Below are positions 25,981-35,030 of a stretch of 42,224 nucleotides of DNA, one piece after another. Position 1 is the stretch's first letter; each line of letters begins with the position of its first letter. The notes beneath the pieces are model-generated. The model was not told the origin of the DNA and made no database searches. It saw only the letters and a program-made list of their open reading frames with translations. This DNA is from Pseudomonadales bacterium (GTDB lineage: Bacteria; Pseudomonadota; Gammaproteobacteria; Pseudomonadales; Pseudohongiellaceae): assembly GCA_022822865.1 (NCBI GenBank), contig JAJDYJ010000027.1, forward strand, positions 1 to 42,224, read 5' to 3'. The translations under genes and the position numbers were made by a program.

Positions 25981-26979
25981 TTGCACTATACGGCTACCCC
26001 GGAAGACTTCGAGGCGGGAACGCTGCCGAAGAACGTTCTGCGCGATCTGCGCGAGGCTATCGAATCCGACGGCTATGGTGTGGTGAGCGGCCTCGTTTCC
26101 GAGGAAACGAGAGAAATGCTGTTGCCTTCCATCCTGGAAGACGTGGAGATCGTTCGTTCGAGCGGAGAGCTGACTCCGCACGAGAAGAACACGGGGGTGG
26201 GGCATTTGCAATTGGGGCTGCGGCGCCATGCGCCCTGGGTTTGCGCCGACCTCGCCGCAAACCCGCTCATCGAAAGCGTGGTTGCCGAAATCCTCGGCGG
26301 CGGCGCCTGGCTCGGTTTTTACAACGGCAACGTCAATTGCCCGGGCAGCACTTTTCAACCCCTGCATTTCGACCGCCCCTATTCGTGGAAATCGCGCGAA
26401 CAGGCCGAAGCGGACGGGCAGCCCTGGCCGCCGCCCACAACCACGCTTTCCTGTTCGGTGGCGCTGGCCGACATCACGGCGGAATCCGGCGCCACGGAGA
26501 TTTATCCCGGATCCCAGCGGGAAACCGAGGTCGCAACCTGGACCACGAATCGTCTGAAAGAGCGTCCCGATCTGCTGGAAGCCTGGGGTCCGCCGGCGCG
26601 CATGGAAATTCCCGCCGGCGCGATCTGTTTTCGAGACCCCCGCATGTGGCATCGCGGCGTGCCAAACCATTCCGATCGAATTCGCGCCATGCTGGGGCTG
26701 ACCTATCACTCGGCTCGGGGAAATCACTGGCGCGGCCGCGTGGAGCATGAAGTCGCGGCCGACGATCAGGCTTCGCTCGAAAGCGACCCGGCATTGAAGC
26801 TGCTGGACGAGGGTGGCGTGGGCGATGGCCGTCTCGTCTTTCATTCCAGCGCCCGGCCAGCGTTTGCAAAAGAATCGCCGCACGGAATCAATCGCAACAT
26901 CCGTTTTGTCGACGAGGAAGTGGACCACCTGGTCGATGCCCATTCACGGGGCGGAGCACGTGTCTGTGAAGCAGCATAA
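25981..26979 (+). CDS. Phytanoyl-CoA dioxygenase (PhyH)-family protein
   Basis: 332 residues, Fe(II)/2-oxoglutarate oxygenase fold. The iron triad is visible as H129-x-D131 in PLHFDRPYSW and H224 in RMWHRGVPNHSD. The family hydroxylates diverse small molecules, so the substrate is unassigned. I chose TTG at 25981 because AGGAG sits six bases upstream. The degenerate copy at 39.19 kb starts at the matching codon (GTG) with AGGAGG before it. An in-frame ATG at 25930 is possible but lacks a ribosome site and overlaps the divergent gene. It is followed 6 bp later by the epimerase gene, so the two are probably one operon. Confidence 0.88.
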   Translation: MHYTATPEDFEAGTLPKNVLRDLREAIESDGYGVVSGLVSEETREMLLPSILEDVEIVRSSGELTPHEKNTGVGHLQLGLRRHAPWVCADLAANPLIESVVAEILGGGAWLGFYNGNVNCPGSTFQPLHFDRPYSWKSREQAEADGQPWPPPTTTLSCSVALADITAESGATEIYPGSQRETEVATWTTNRLKERPDLLEAWGPPARMEIPAGAICFRDPRMWHRGVPNHSDRIRAMLGLTYHSARGNHWRGRVEHEVAADDQASLESDPALKLLDEGGVGDGRLVFHSSARPAFAKESPHGINRNIRFVDEEVDHLVDAHSRGGARVCEAA

Positions 26980-26985
26980 CCGGCA

Positions 26986-27975
26986 GTGACCCGAGTACTT
27001 TACATCGGGGGCAGCGGCGAGATTTCCTTCGCCTGCGTCGAAGCCGCGGTCAGGGCCGGCCAACAGGTAACGGTGTTCAATCGCGGCATCCGCGGCGAGA
27101 AATTGCCCCCGGAAGTCGAGCGGGTCAGCGGCGACCTGAATGACGATGCGGCATATGGCGGGTTGGCCTCGCGCGGTTTCGACACGGTCTGCCAGTTCGT
27201 CGGCTTCCACACCGATACCGTCAGCCGTGACATCGACGCCTTTGCCGGCCGCTGCGGCCAATACCTGTTCGTGTCCTCGGCGTCGGCATACCGCAAGCCC
27301 TGGCATTCCGGAACCATCACGGAAACGACGCCGCTCGACAATCCGTTCTGGGAGTACAGCCGGATGAAAGCCGCCTGCGAATCCCTGTTGCTCGAAGCGC
27401 ACGCCGCGGGCAGGTTGCCCGTTACCATCGTTCGCCCCAGCCATACCTATCGAACGCGATTGCCGGGCGCCTGTATACCGGGGGATCACACGGCGTGGCG
27501 CATGTTGAACGACAAGCCGATCGTGGTGCACGACGATGGCCGGTCATTGTGGACACTGACTCATGCGGACGACTTCGCCCGGGCCTTTGTGAAGCTTTGC
27601 GGCAATCAACAAGCCCTGGGCGAAGCCTTTCATATCACTTGTGACGCCTCCCGGTCCTGGAACGAGATTGTCGATCTCGTGGGCAAGGCTCTCGCACATC
27701 CTCCCAGGGTCGTTCATGCGCCCACCGACCGGTTGATCGAATACAGCGAACACTGGCTGGGACCGCTCAAGGGCGACAAGTCCAACTCGCTCGTGTTCGA
27801 CAACAGCAAAGTGCGTGAGGCGGCAGGTGGCTGGCGCTGTGAAATCGGCCTCGAAGCAGGCCTTGAGAACGCCGCGACGATTACGCTGAATCGACTGGCC
27901 GACGGCTACACGCCCGACGAACGCCTGGACGCGCTGATCGATCGAATCGTTGCCGACTGCGGAGCGTCCTATTGA
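26986..27975 (+). CDS. NAD-dependent epimerase/dehydratase family protein (atypical SDR)
   Basis: 329 residues from a GTG start. The nucleotide-binding motif is Y-I-G8-G-S-G11-E-I-S, the GGTGxIS form of atypical SDRs, rather than the extended-SDR GxxGxxG. SASAYRKPW and the following EYSRMKAACE give the S...Y/K-type region, and VTIVRPSHTYRTRLPG is the family core strand. Relatives act on nucleotide sugars or serve as RNA-binding/reductase proteins; the substrate is unknown. It overlaps the convergent Gfo/Idh/MocA gene by 7 bp at the 3' end. No strong ribosome site, consistent with coupling to the preceding gene. Confidence 0.85.
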   Translation: MTRVLYIGGSGEISFACVEAAVRAGQQVTVFNRGIRGEKLPPEVERVSGDLNDDAAYGGLASRGFDTVCQFVGFHTDTVSRDIDAFAGRCGQYLFVSSASAYRKPWHSGTITETTPLDNPFWEYSRMKAACESLLLEAHAAGRLPVTIVRPSHTYRTRLPGACIPGDHTAWRMLNDKPIVVHDDGRSLWTLTHADDFARAFVKLCGNQQALGEAFHITCDASRSWNEIVDLVGKALAHPPRVVHAPTDRLIEYSEHWLGPLKGDKSNSLVFDNSKVREAAGGWRCEIGLEAGLENAATITLNRLADGYTPDERLDALIDRIVADCGASY

Positions 27976-29045
27976 CCGCTGTGTTCGGCCAGCAGTGAAT
28001 CGATGTCCACGGCCTGGCCGGTCTCGATGGATTGCTGGCCGGCGAGCCCGATCAACACGGACAACAGGCCGTCCCGCGTCGTCACCGCCGCGGGTTTGTT
28101 CTCGCGAATCGCGTCGATGAACGCCCGATGTTCCAGGAAGCTCGAGCCGTGATGAAAACCGGCGTGCCTGACACGCGCATCCATTGAGACGGGAATCGAA
28201 TTGCCCGACCTGCCTTCGCGTTTGCCGACGTAGAGTTCCTCGCCCGGAACCGTGGTTTCCAGTTTGCCGATGTTGCCGGACACGGCGATGTTCTGTTCGT
28301 GCCGGGAGCCTTCCGCGAACATGCAAAGATCGAGCATCGCCCGTGCGCCGCTGTCGTATTCCACGATGACGTAGGCGTTGTCGAGAATGTCGGGAACCTC
28401 GCCGTCGTAGATTTCGTCGAGATGATTGACCGACTGGGCGCCGGAGGCCAGTACGCGAGACGGCTTCCCCGGCACGACCAGGTTCATCAGATCGAAGAAG
28501 TGGCAGCATTTCTCGACCAGGGTGCCGCCGGTGTTCCGGTTGAACCGGTTCCAGTCTCCCACTTTTTTCAGGAATGGAAATCGATGTTCGCGAATGGCGC
28601 ACATCTTCACCTCGCCGACTTCGTGCAGATGCCCAAGCAAGGCGCTGATGGTCGGAATGTAACGATACTCCAGGCCCACCCAGACGATTCCCTTGTGCGC
28701 CCCGGCCGCCGCATCGACTTCCACGGCGTCGGCGAGCGTCGTGCACATGGGCTTTTCCAGCATGACTTGCAAGTCGGTCGTGAAGATGTCGCGCATGACG
28801 TCTATGTGCGTGTAATTGGGCGAAGCCACCACGAGAGCGTCGACGTCCCCGGCGCCGAGAATCTCCCGGTAGTCTGAATGTACGCGCGGCGAGAAGCGGT
28901 CGCCGCAGGCCTTGAGCGCCCATTCGCGCGGCTCCGCGTTGGGGTCGGCCACCGCGACGATTTCCACGTCGTCCATCGCCGCGAGATTGCGGATATGTTC
29001 GCAGCCCATCATGCCGGTGCCGATAATGCCGTAGCGAATGGTCAA
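27969..29045 (-). CDS. Gfo/Idh/MocA-family oxidoreductase
   Basis: 358 residues. The N-terminal Rossmann motif is YGIIG9-T-G-M-M-G14, and E97-K98-P99 in VMLEKPMC holds the conserved catalytic Lys. The C-terminal domain begins after RYIPTISALLGHL and includes GGTLVEKCCHFFDLMN with the family His. It oxidises or reduces a sugar, inositol or similar polyol with NAD(P). TTG at 29045 is the start because GGAGG lies eight bases upstream; upstream in-frame sequence has no family similarity. Together with the aldolase and dehydrogenases to the right it supports carbohydrate or polyol catabolism. Confidence 0.92.
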   Translation of the reverse strand: MTIRYGIIGTGMMGCEHIRNLAAMDDVEIVAVADPNAEPREWALKACGDRFSPRVHSDYREILGAGDVDALVVASPNYTHIDVMRDIFTTDLQVMLEKPMCTTLADAVEVDAAAGAHKGIVWVGLEYRYIPTISALLGHLHEVGEVKMCAIREHRFPFLKKVGDWNRFNRNTGGTLVEKCCHFFDLMNLVVPGKPSRVLASGAQSVNHLDEIYDGEVPDILDNAYVIVEYDSGARAMLDLCMFAEGSRHEQNIAVSGNIGKLETTVPGEELYVGKREGRSGNSIPVSMDARVRHAGFHHGSSFLEHRAFIDAIRENKPAAVTTRDGLLSVLIGLAGQQSIETGQAVDIDSLLAEHSGQ

Positions 29046-29225
29046 CGCTTTCCCTCCGAATGAACGAATTCCCGCCATCGGGCGGGACAGACGCATTAAA
29101 CCAGAACTTTCATGAGGCGGGCACGCTGTATTTTGCAGACTCCCGGTACTATGATTCTTTCTTGCAGCGGAAGCCGGCGCGGTAAACCAGGACATTCGAA
29201 ACTGACAATTGGGCTGGTTCGTACG

Positions 29226-31190
29226 ATGACAAGACAAATTCCCGGACTGATTCTTCCCGCGATACTCGTTCTCTCCTCCGCCGCGAATGCGCAGACCGGA
29301 ATGTTCGAGGGCGATTGGCGCTACTACGGCGGCGATAGCGGCAGCACCAAGTATTCTTCCCTGGACCAGATCGACGCGGACAATTTCGGCGAACTTGAAA
29401 TCAAGTGGCGCTGGCAATCGATAGACGGCCGTTTCAATCTCGACCAGTTGAAGACCGAGTACCCGAATCTGCTGATCGCCAACGACGTACCGGAGGTCAG
29501 CATCAACGGGCTGAAAGCCGCCCCGCTGGCGGTGGACGGCGTGCTCTATATCTCCACCCCCTTGTATCAGGCCGCCGCCGTCGATGCGCTGACCGGCGAA
29601 ACCTTGTGGACTTTCGATCCCCGCAGCTACGCCTCGGGCATTCCGATCATGATGCTCGGCTTCAGCAATCGCGGGCTGGCGTATTGGTCCGACGGCGAAA
29701 GAGCCCGGGTCGTGTGGGGAACCGGCGACGGCTATCTGATCGAGGTCGACGCCGAAACCGGAGAGCCGATTCCCGGGTTCGGCGAAGACGGCAGGGTGGA
29801 CCTGATCGCCGGCATCCCCCGGGCGCGGCGTCAGGCGCCGATAAATTACTCGGTCACGTCGGCGCCGATCATCGTGGGCGATGTCATCGTGGTGGGGTCG
29901 GCGATCTCGGACCAGCCCGACTACAAGGAAATGCCGCCGGGTCATGTGCGCGGCTTCGATGTCAACACCGGCGAATTGCTATGGACTTTCCATACCGTTC
30001 CCCAGCCCGGGGAACTCGGCAACGAAACCTGGAAAGACGGTTCCTGGGAGTACAGCGGCCACGCCAATGTGTGGACGCTGATGAGCGCCGACGCCGAGGC
30101 GGGCATCGTCTATCTGCCGGTAGGTTCCCCCACCAACGACAACTACGGCGGACATCGGCTCGGGGACAATCTTTTCGGCAACAGCCTGGTGGCGCTGGAC
30201 GCGAGCACCGGCGAGCGGCTGTGGCACTTTCAGTTCGTACACCATGACCTCTGGGATTACGACCTGCCGGCGGCGCCGAATCTGATCGACATCACCGTGG
30301 ACGGCGAGCCCGTCAAGGCTGTCGCCCAGGTAACCAAGCACGGATTCGTGTTCACTTTCGACCGCATCACGGGCGAACCGGTATGGCCCATCGAGGAACG
30401 GCCGGTTCCCGCATCCGACGTGCCGGGGGAACGCGCATCGCCCACCCAGCCCTTTCCGAGCAAACCGCCGCCGTTCGAACGCCAGAATCTGAGCGTGGAC
30501 GACCTCATCGATTTCACGCCGGAACTGCGCGAAGCCGCTGTCGCAATGCTCGAACAACATCGCTACGGGCCGATTTTCACGCCGCCTTCGCTCCCAACCG
30601 AAACCAGTTTCGGCACGATTCACGTGCCCGGATACATCGGCGGCGCCAACTGGATGGGCGCAGCGGTCGACCCGGAAACGGGCATCCTTTACATCCCCTC
30701 GGTCGCCACGCCGAGCCGCTCCGGATTGGCGGCGCCGGAAGCGGATGACGCTACCTTGAACTACGTGCGCAACGTCACCACGAATCTGCGCCCGCGGGGC
30801 CTGCCCCTGATCAAGCCTCCCTATGGACAGATTACGGCGATCGACATGAACGCGGGCGAAATCCTGTGGCAGGTGCCGAACGGACCGGGAGCTCCCGGCG
30901 TGCTGAACCACCCGCTTCTCGCGGGCCTGGACCTGCCTCCGCTCGGCAACGGCTGGGATCAGGTGCTGGTGACGAAAACCTTGCTGATATCGGCGCAGAG
31001 AACGCCCGATACGGAAGGCAGTTACCCGCTGGTGGCGCGCGACAAGCAAACCGGCGCGACGATCGCCCAGGTGGCGCTGCCGGCGCAGCCGATCGGCCCG
31101 CCGGTGACTTTTCGCGTCGACGGCCGGCAACATGTGACGGTTACCATGCTCGGATCGCCGCCGGAAATGGTTGTGTTGGGATTGCCATGA
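29226..31190 (+). CDS. PQQ-dependent dehydrogenase, first of a tandem pair
   Basis: 654 residues with a Sec signal peptide (LILPAILVLSSAANA). The mature protein starts EGDWRYYGGDSGSTKYSSLDQI, the standard opening of quinoprotein dehydrogenase propellers. Tryptophan-docking repeats recur (VDALTGETLWTFDP, VNTGELLWTFHTV, LDASTGERLWHFQFVHHDLWDYD). There is no C-terminal cytochrome c and no N-terminal membrane domain, so it is a soluble periplasmic enzyme needing PQQ and an external acceptor. The substrate (alcohol, sugar or polyol) cannot be told. ATG at 29226 is chosen for the signal peptide. Its stop overlaps the next gene as ATGA. Confidence 0.92.
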   Translation: MTRQIPGLILPAILVLSSAANAQTGMFEGDWRYYGGDSGSTKYSSLDQIDADNFGELEIKWRWQSIDGRFNLDQLKTEYPNLLIANDVPEVSINGLKAAPLAVDGVLYISTPLYQAAAVDALTGETLWTFDPRSYASGIPIMMLGFSNRGLAYWSDGERARVVWGTGDGYLIEVDAETGEPIPGFGEDGRVDLIAGIPRARRQAPINYSVTSAPIIVGDVIVVGSAISDQPDYKEMPPGHVRGFDVNTGELLWTFHTVPQPGELGNETWKDGSWEYSGHANVWTLMSADAEAGIVYLPVGSPTNDNYGGHRLGDNLFGNSLVALDASTGERLWHFQFVHHDLWDYDLPAAPNLIDITVDGEPVKAVAQVTKHGFVFTFDRITGEPVWPIEERPVPASDVPGERASPTQPFPSKPPPFERQNLSVDDLIDFTPELREAAVAMLEQHRYGPIFTPPSLPTETSFGTIHVPGYIGGANWMGAAVDPETGILYIPSVATPSRSGLAAPEADDATLNYVRNVTTNLRPRGLPLIKPPYGQITAIDMNAGEILWQVPNGPGAPGVLNHPLLAGLDLPPLGNGWDQVLVTKTLLISAQRTPDTEGSYPLVARDKQTGATIAQVALPAQPIGPPVTFRVDGRQHVTVTMLGSPPEMVVLGLP

Positions 31191-33094
31191 AACATTATCT
31201 GCCTTTAATACTGGCGTCTTGTCTCTCCGTCAGCGGCGCTTTGGCGCAGCAGGGGGCCCGGGACGGCGAATGGCGCAGCTATGGAGGCGACGCCGCGCAC
31301 ACGAAATACTCGCCGCTCGATCAGATCAACGCGGACAACGTGCAACGCCTGCAAGTCGCCTGGACCTGGGATTCCGTGGACCAGGCGCTGCGGGAAAACA
31401 ACGACGTCATTCAAAACCGCGGTTCATTCCGTACTTACGCCTATGAAGTGACGCCGCTGATGGTGAACGGCGTGTTGTACACCACGACCTCGCTCGGCCA
31501 GATCGCCGCCATCGACCCGGCTTCCGGGGAAACGCTCTGGAGTTTCGATCCGGTGCTGTATCTCGACGGGCGGCCCGCTGTGCACGGATTCATGACGCGG
31601 GGTCTTTCGTACTGGACCGATGGCGCGCAGGAACGGCTGTTTTACGCCGGGGGCCGCACTTTCCTGTTATCCATCGACCCGGCGACCGGCAGGCCCGACC
31701 CCGCCTTTGGCCGCGGCGGGCGCGTCGATCTCAAGCGCGGGCTCGGCAGAACCATCGACCCTTCGCTCTATGCCGTGAGCTCGCCGCCCGTCGTCGTCGG
31801 CGACGTCGTCGTGGTGGGTTCGGCCATGACGGAAGGAACCGACTTTCGCGAGGCGCCGCCCGGTCATGTGCGCGGATTCGATGTGCGCACAGGCGAGATG
31901 CTCTGGATCTTTCATACGATTCCCCATCCCGGCGAGTTCGGTGCGGATAGCTGGCCCGACGACGCCTGGGAATACACCGGCGGCGCCAACGTCTGGACGC
32001 TGATGAGCGCGGACGAAGAACTGGGCCTGGTCTATCTGCCGGTCGGAACGGCGGTGCCCGACTACTACGGCGGCCATCGCCCCGGCGACAACCTGTTCGC
32101 CAATTCCATCGTCGCCCTGCATGCCGAAAGCGGCGAACGGGCATGGCATTTCCAGTTCGTGCATCACTCGGTGTGGGACTACGATCCACCCGCCGCGCCG
32201 AACCTGATCGACATCGTGGTCGACGGCCGTCCGGTCAAGGCGGTGGCGCAAATCACCAAACAGGGCTTTACCTTCGTCTTCGATCGTGAAACCGGCGAGC
32301 CGGTATGGCCCATCGAAGAAAGACCGGTTCCAGCCTCGACGGTTTCGGGCGAATATACTTCGCCCACTCAGCCTTATCCCACCAGGCCGCCACTGTTTCT
32401 CACCAACGGCGCCACCGAAGACGATCTCATCGACTTCACGCCGGAACTGAGAGCGGAAGCGTTGGAGATTTTCAGTCAATACCATAGCGGCCCGCTGTAT
32501 ACCCCGCCGGCGCCCGGCGACAATATCATCCGCCCCGGCTGGAGCGGCGGAGCGAACTGGTGGGGCGCCGCCTTCGACCCGGAAACGAATCGCTTGTTCG
32601 TGCCCAGTTGGGCGCATTTTTCCACCGTGAACATCAACCCGCCGGAGACGCCCGATTCCGATCTGACGATTCGGCCGCGGGTGCGCCAATTGAGCGGGCC
32701 GCGCGGCCTGCCGCTGTTCAAACCGCCCTACTCGCAACTGGTCGCCTTCGACATGAACCGGGGCGAGAAGCTCTGGCATGTGCCGGTCGGAACCGGGCCC
32801 GTCGATCATCCCGACCTGCAAGGCCTCGAGCTGGCGCCGATGGGCAATTTCGAGAAATTGGGCGGGCCGCTGCTCACCAAAACGCTGCTCTTCATCGGGC
32901 AGGGCTTCGAGACCAATCGCCTCGGCGTATACGACAAGGACACCGGAGAGGAATTGTGGTGGCTGCAATTGCCGGCGCGCTTCCACGCGGCGCCCATCAC
33001 CTATCTGGCCGGCGGCAAGCAATACATCGTGTTCGCGCTCGGCGGAGGACCGGGCGGAGAAGCGGAACGCCTGATGGCCCTGGCGCTGCCGTAG
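31187..33094 (+). CDS. PQQ-dependent dehydrogenase, second of a tandem pair
   Basis: 635 residues, signal peptide (YLPLILASCLSVSGALA) and the same domain plan as the preceding enzyme: DGEWRSYGGDAAHTKYSPLDQI at the start and LHAESGERAWHFQFVHHSVWDYD in the middle. PVWPIEERPVPAS and DDLIDFTPELR are shared almost verbatim with its neighbour, so the pair arose by duplication. Divergence is greatest around the central loops (HSGPLYTPPAPGD against YGPIFTPPSLPTE), which may change substrate. The ATG overlaps the upstream stop by ATGA, so expression is coupled. It ends 13 bp from the convergent aldolase gene. Confidence 0.92.
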   Translation: MKHYLPLILASCLSVSGALAQQGARDGEWRSYGGDAAHTKYSPLDQINADNVQRLQVAWTWDSVDQALRENNDVIQNRGSFRTYAYEVTPLMVNGVLYTTTSLGQIAAIDPASGETLWSFDPVLYLDGRPAVHGFMTRGLSYWTDGAQERLFYAGGRTFLLSIDPATGRPDPAFGRGGRVDLKRGLGRTIDPSLYAVSSPPVVVGDVVVVGSAMTEGTDFREAPPGHVRGFDVRTGEMLWIFHTIPHPGEFGADSWPDDAWEYTGGANVWTLMSADEELGLVYLPVGTAVPDYYGGHRPGDNLFANSIVALHAESGERAWHFQFVHHSVWDYDPPAAPNLIDIVVDGRPVKAVAQITKQGFTFVFDRETGEPVWPIEERPVPASTVSGEYTSPTQPYPTRPPLFLTNGATEDDLIDFTPELRAEALEIFSQYHSGPLYTPPAPGDNIIRPGWSGGANWWGAAFDPETNRLFVPSWAHFSTVNINPPETPDSDLTIRPRVRQLSGPRGLPLFKPPYSQLVAFDMNRGEKLWHVPVGTGPVDHPDLQGLELAPMGNFEKLGGPLLTKTLLFIGQGFETNRLGVYDKDTGEELWWLQLPARFHAAPITYLAGGKQYIVFALGGGPGGEAERLMALALP

Positions 33095-33107
33095 CCGGTC
33101 GACGCGG

Positions 33108-33800
33108 TCAATACACGCCGTAATGCCGCGCGAGGAATTCGAAGGTCGTGCGCAGGTAGTCCTCTCCGGTCAGGTCCGCCCTGGCGAAGCGGGCGGCGTC
33201 GGCGGAAATCGGCTTGCTGCCGTGGCTCTTCATCTGCGCTTCCGCCGCGCGCTCCATGAGTACGAAGCGCGCGACCGCCGAGGCAACTGAGGCGCCGGCA
33301 GTCAGCAATCCATGACTGCGCAGAATCAGCGCGTTGTTACCGCCCATGCTCTGCGCGATTCGTGAGCCGGCGTCGAGGCTTTGCACTTGCACTTCCTCGT
33401 CGTCGAACAGGGCGCAGTCTTCAAAAAAGATGCAGGCCTCCTGGGTGATCGGCTCCAGCAAACGGCACTGGGAGGAAAACGGCACACCCCAGGAAGTATG
33501 GGTGTGGGCCACGCTGCCTATATCGCCGCGCGCGGCGAGAATCGGCTGATGAATGTGGTAGCCTGGCCGATTGACGGCGCCTTTGCCGGCCGCCAACTGG
33601 CCGTCCCGATCGATCAGCACCATGTCATCGGCCGTGGCGGCCGGAAACGTGACCCCGTAGCGGAGCATCCAGAAGCAGTCGGGGCGTTCAGGATCACGCG
33701 CGCTGATATGGCCGTCGCCCAGGTCGCCCCAGCCGAGCGCCCCGAAAACGCGGTACGCCCGCGCCAGTTCCTCACACAATGAAGATTCGATTTCCGTCAT
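33108..33800 (-). CDS. Class II aldolase/adducin-family protein
   Basis: 230 residues. The zinc-binding histidines are in place: H99-T-H101 in SVAHTHTSW and H163 in LILRSHGLLT. The catalytic Glu found in fuculose/rhamnulose-phosphate aldolases (SSE region) is not present; the sequence there is NRPGYHIHQPI. This points to the adducin-like subgroup, whose members include decarboxylases and unassigned enzymes. The ATG overlaps the GST-like gene stop as ATGA, so the two proteins are co-translated and may act on the same metabolite. Confidence 0.88.
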   Translation of the reverse strand: MTEIESSLCEELARAYRVFGALGWGDLGDGHISARDPERPDCFWMLRYGVTFPAATADDMVLIDRDGQLAAGKGAVNRPGYHIHQPILAARGDIGSVAHTHTSWGVPFSSQCRLLEPITQEACIFFEDCALFDDEEVQVQSLDAGSRIAQSMGGNNALILRSHGLLTAGASVASAVARFVLMERAAEAQMKSHGSKPISADAARFARADLTGEDYLRTTFEFLARHYGVY

Positions 33801-34831
33801 TTCCGCGTCAATTCCACCCGATTCACGAGTGCTTCACAGCCGGTTCCGGCCAGCAATGCGTCAATCTTACTACGCACCTTCGAATCCAGCGCTTCATACT
33901 CCGCGCGAATCCGATCGACGCAATGGGTCTGATAGGGGAAAGTGGTCTGCCGCCAGGTCTTGTCTTCGACCATACAGTTTACCGTTGACTCGCTGGCCCG
34001 CCAGGCGGCCGCATTGGCCAGCATGACAGGCACATAGGTTCGCCCCATTTCCCGCAGTAATGCCCACAGGGTCGATGGTGCATCGGCGGTCGGCAACCAG
34101 TGCCGCGGTTCCGGTTCCAGGCCCGACAGGTCTTCGGTTAGCGACACCCACGAATAGACGCGGGGAGCCTGCTGCAAGGTTATGCCGGTTGAAGTGGGGT
34201 CGAACTGCGCCAGTTGGGTGAGTTGACCGAACACGGCAAAGTCCGAGGCGCCGGGTCGATTGCCCATGAGGAACGGATAGCGTTCGAGGTGCTCCGAAAA
34301 CAATTGCAGGAAACGCTGGTAGCTCGCTTCGATGATCGGCGCTGTCGTTGCATTGGAGCCCACAACGTAGAGACGGTTGATCTGGCGTTGGCCGAACTGT
34401 TCCGCTTTTTCCGCAAGCAACTTCTCCGGGGCGCATATGTCCGACCAGTAAGGAAGAATCCTGGCGGCCAATTCCGCATCGGCGTCAAAGTGCCAACGGT
34501 AGTGGAACATCGCCTTGGTCAGCCATTCGTCGGCGTAATCCTCGAGCAGGTAATCGAGAAAGCGCAGCACGGGATCGTCGGGGATAGCCTGGCGGCCGGC
34601 GTGTTCGTTTTCGAGCCGGCGCAGGATGTAGGTTGAATCGATTTGCGCTTCGAGCTCGCCGTCATCGTCCTGAAAGTAGAAGACGGGTATCAGATTCACC
34701 TTGGGTTGCGGCAGGTCTTCGGTCTCGCCGTGACGGGCGTGCAGGTAACGGTAGGGCAATCGCCGGTACCGCAACAGGCTGAGCATTTTCCGGGTGTAGG
34801 GAGAACCGGGCAGGCCTTTCAGAAGAATCAT
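33797..34831 (-). CDS. Glutathione S-transferase-like protein
   Basis: 344 residues. ATG at 34831, with AAGGA six bases upstream, starts a thioredoxin-fold N-terminal domain (ILLKGLPGSPYTRKMLSLLRYRRLPYRYL), with S10/Y12 in the usual active-site region and the cis-Pro strand NLIPVFYF. A helical C-terminal domain follows with the capping motif FLMGNRPGASDFAVFGQLTQL. It is longer than a typical GST (about 210), with an extra roughly 100-residue C-terminal helical region (WLPTADAPSTLWALLREMG to the end). Likely role: glutathione conjugation, isomerisation or a non-catalytic sensor. First gene of a two-gene unit with the aldolase. Confidence 0.85.
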   Translation of the reverse strand: MILLKGLPGSPYTRKMLSLLRYRRLPYRYLHARHGETEDLPQPKVNLIPVFYFQDDDGELEAQIDSTYILRRLENEHAGRQAIPDDPVLRFLDYLLEDYADEWLTKAMFHYRWHFDADAELAARILPYWSDICAPEKLLAEKAEQFGQRQINRLYVVGSNATTAPIIEASYQRFLQLFSEHLERYPFLMGNRPGASDFAVFGQLTQLAQFDPTSTGITLQQAPRVYSWVSLTEDLSGLEPEPRHWLPTADAPSTLWALLREMGRTYVPVMLANAAAWRASESTVNCMVEDKTWRQTTFPYQTHCVDRIRAEYEALDSKVRSKIDALLAGTGCEALVNRVELTRK

Positions 34832-35030
34832 TCGGTTCCTTGACTTCGCGTTTTGTCCATCGGTCGAATTGTAAGAAACCAGGCCGCTCCATGGAAATAC
34901 CGAAAACAAGGGAATCACGTCACCACTGCTCGATTCGCCGGCGAAGACACGGCGCGAGGTTTACACCGGCAACCGGTACGGCGTAGAGTGCGAGGGATTG
35001 ATCACTTGACCTGTTTTCCGGGAGTTCCGC

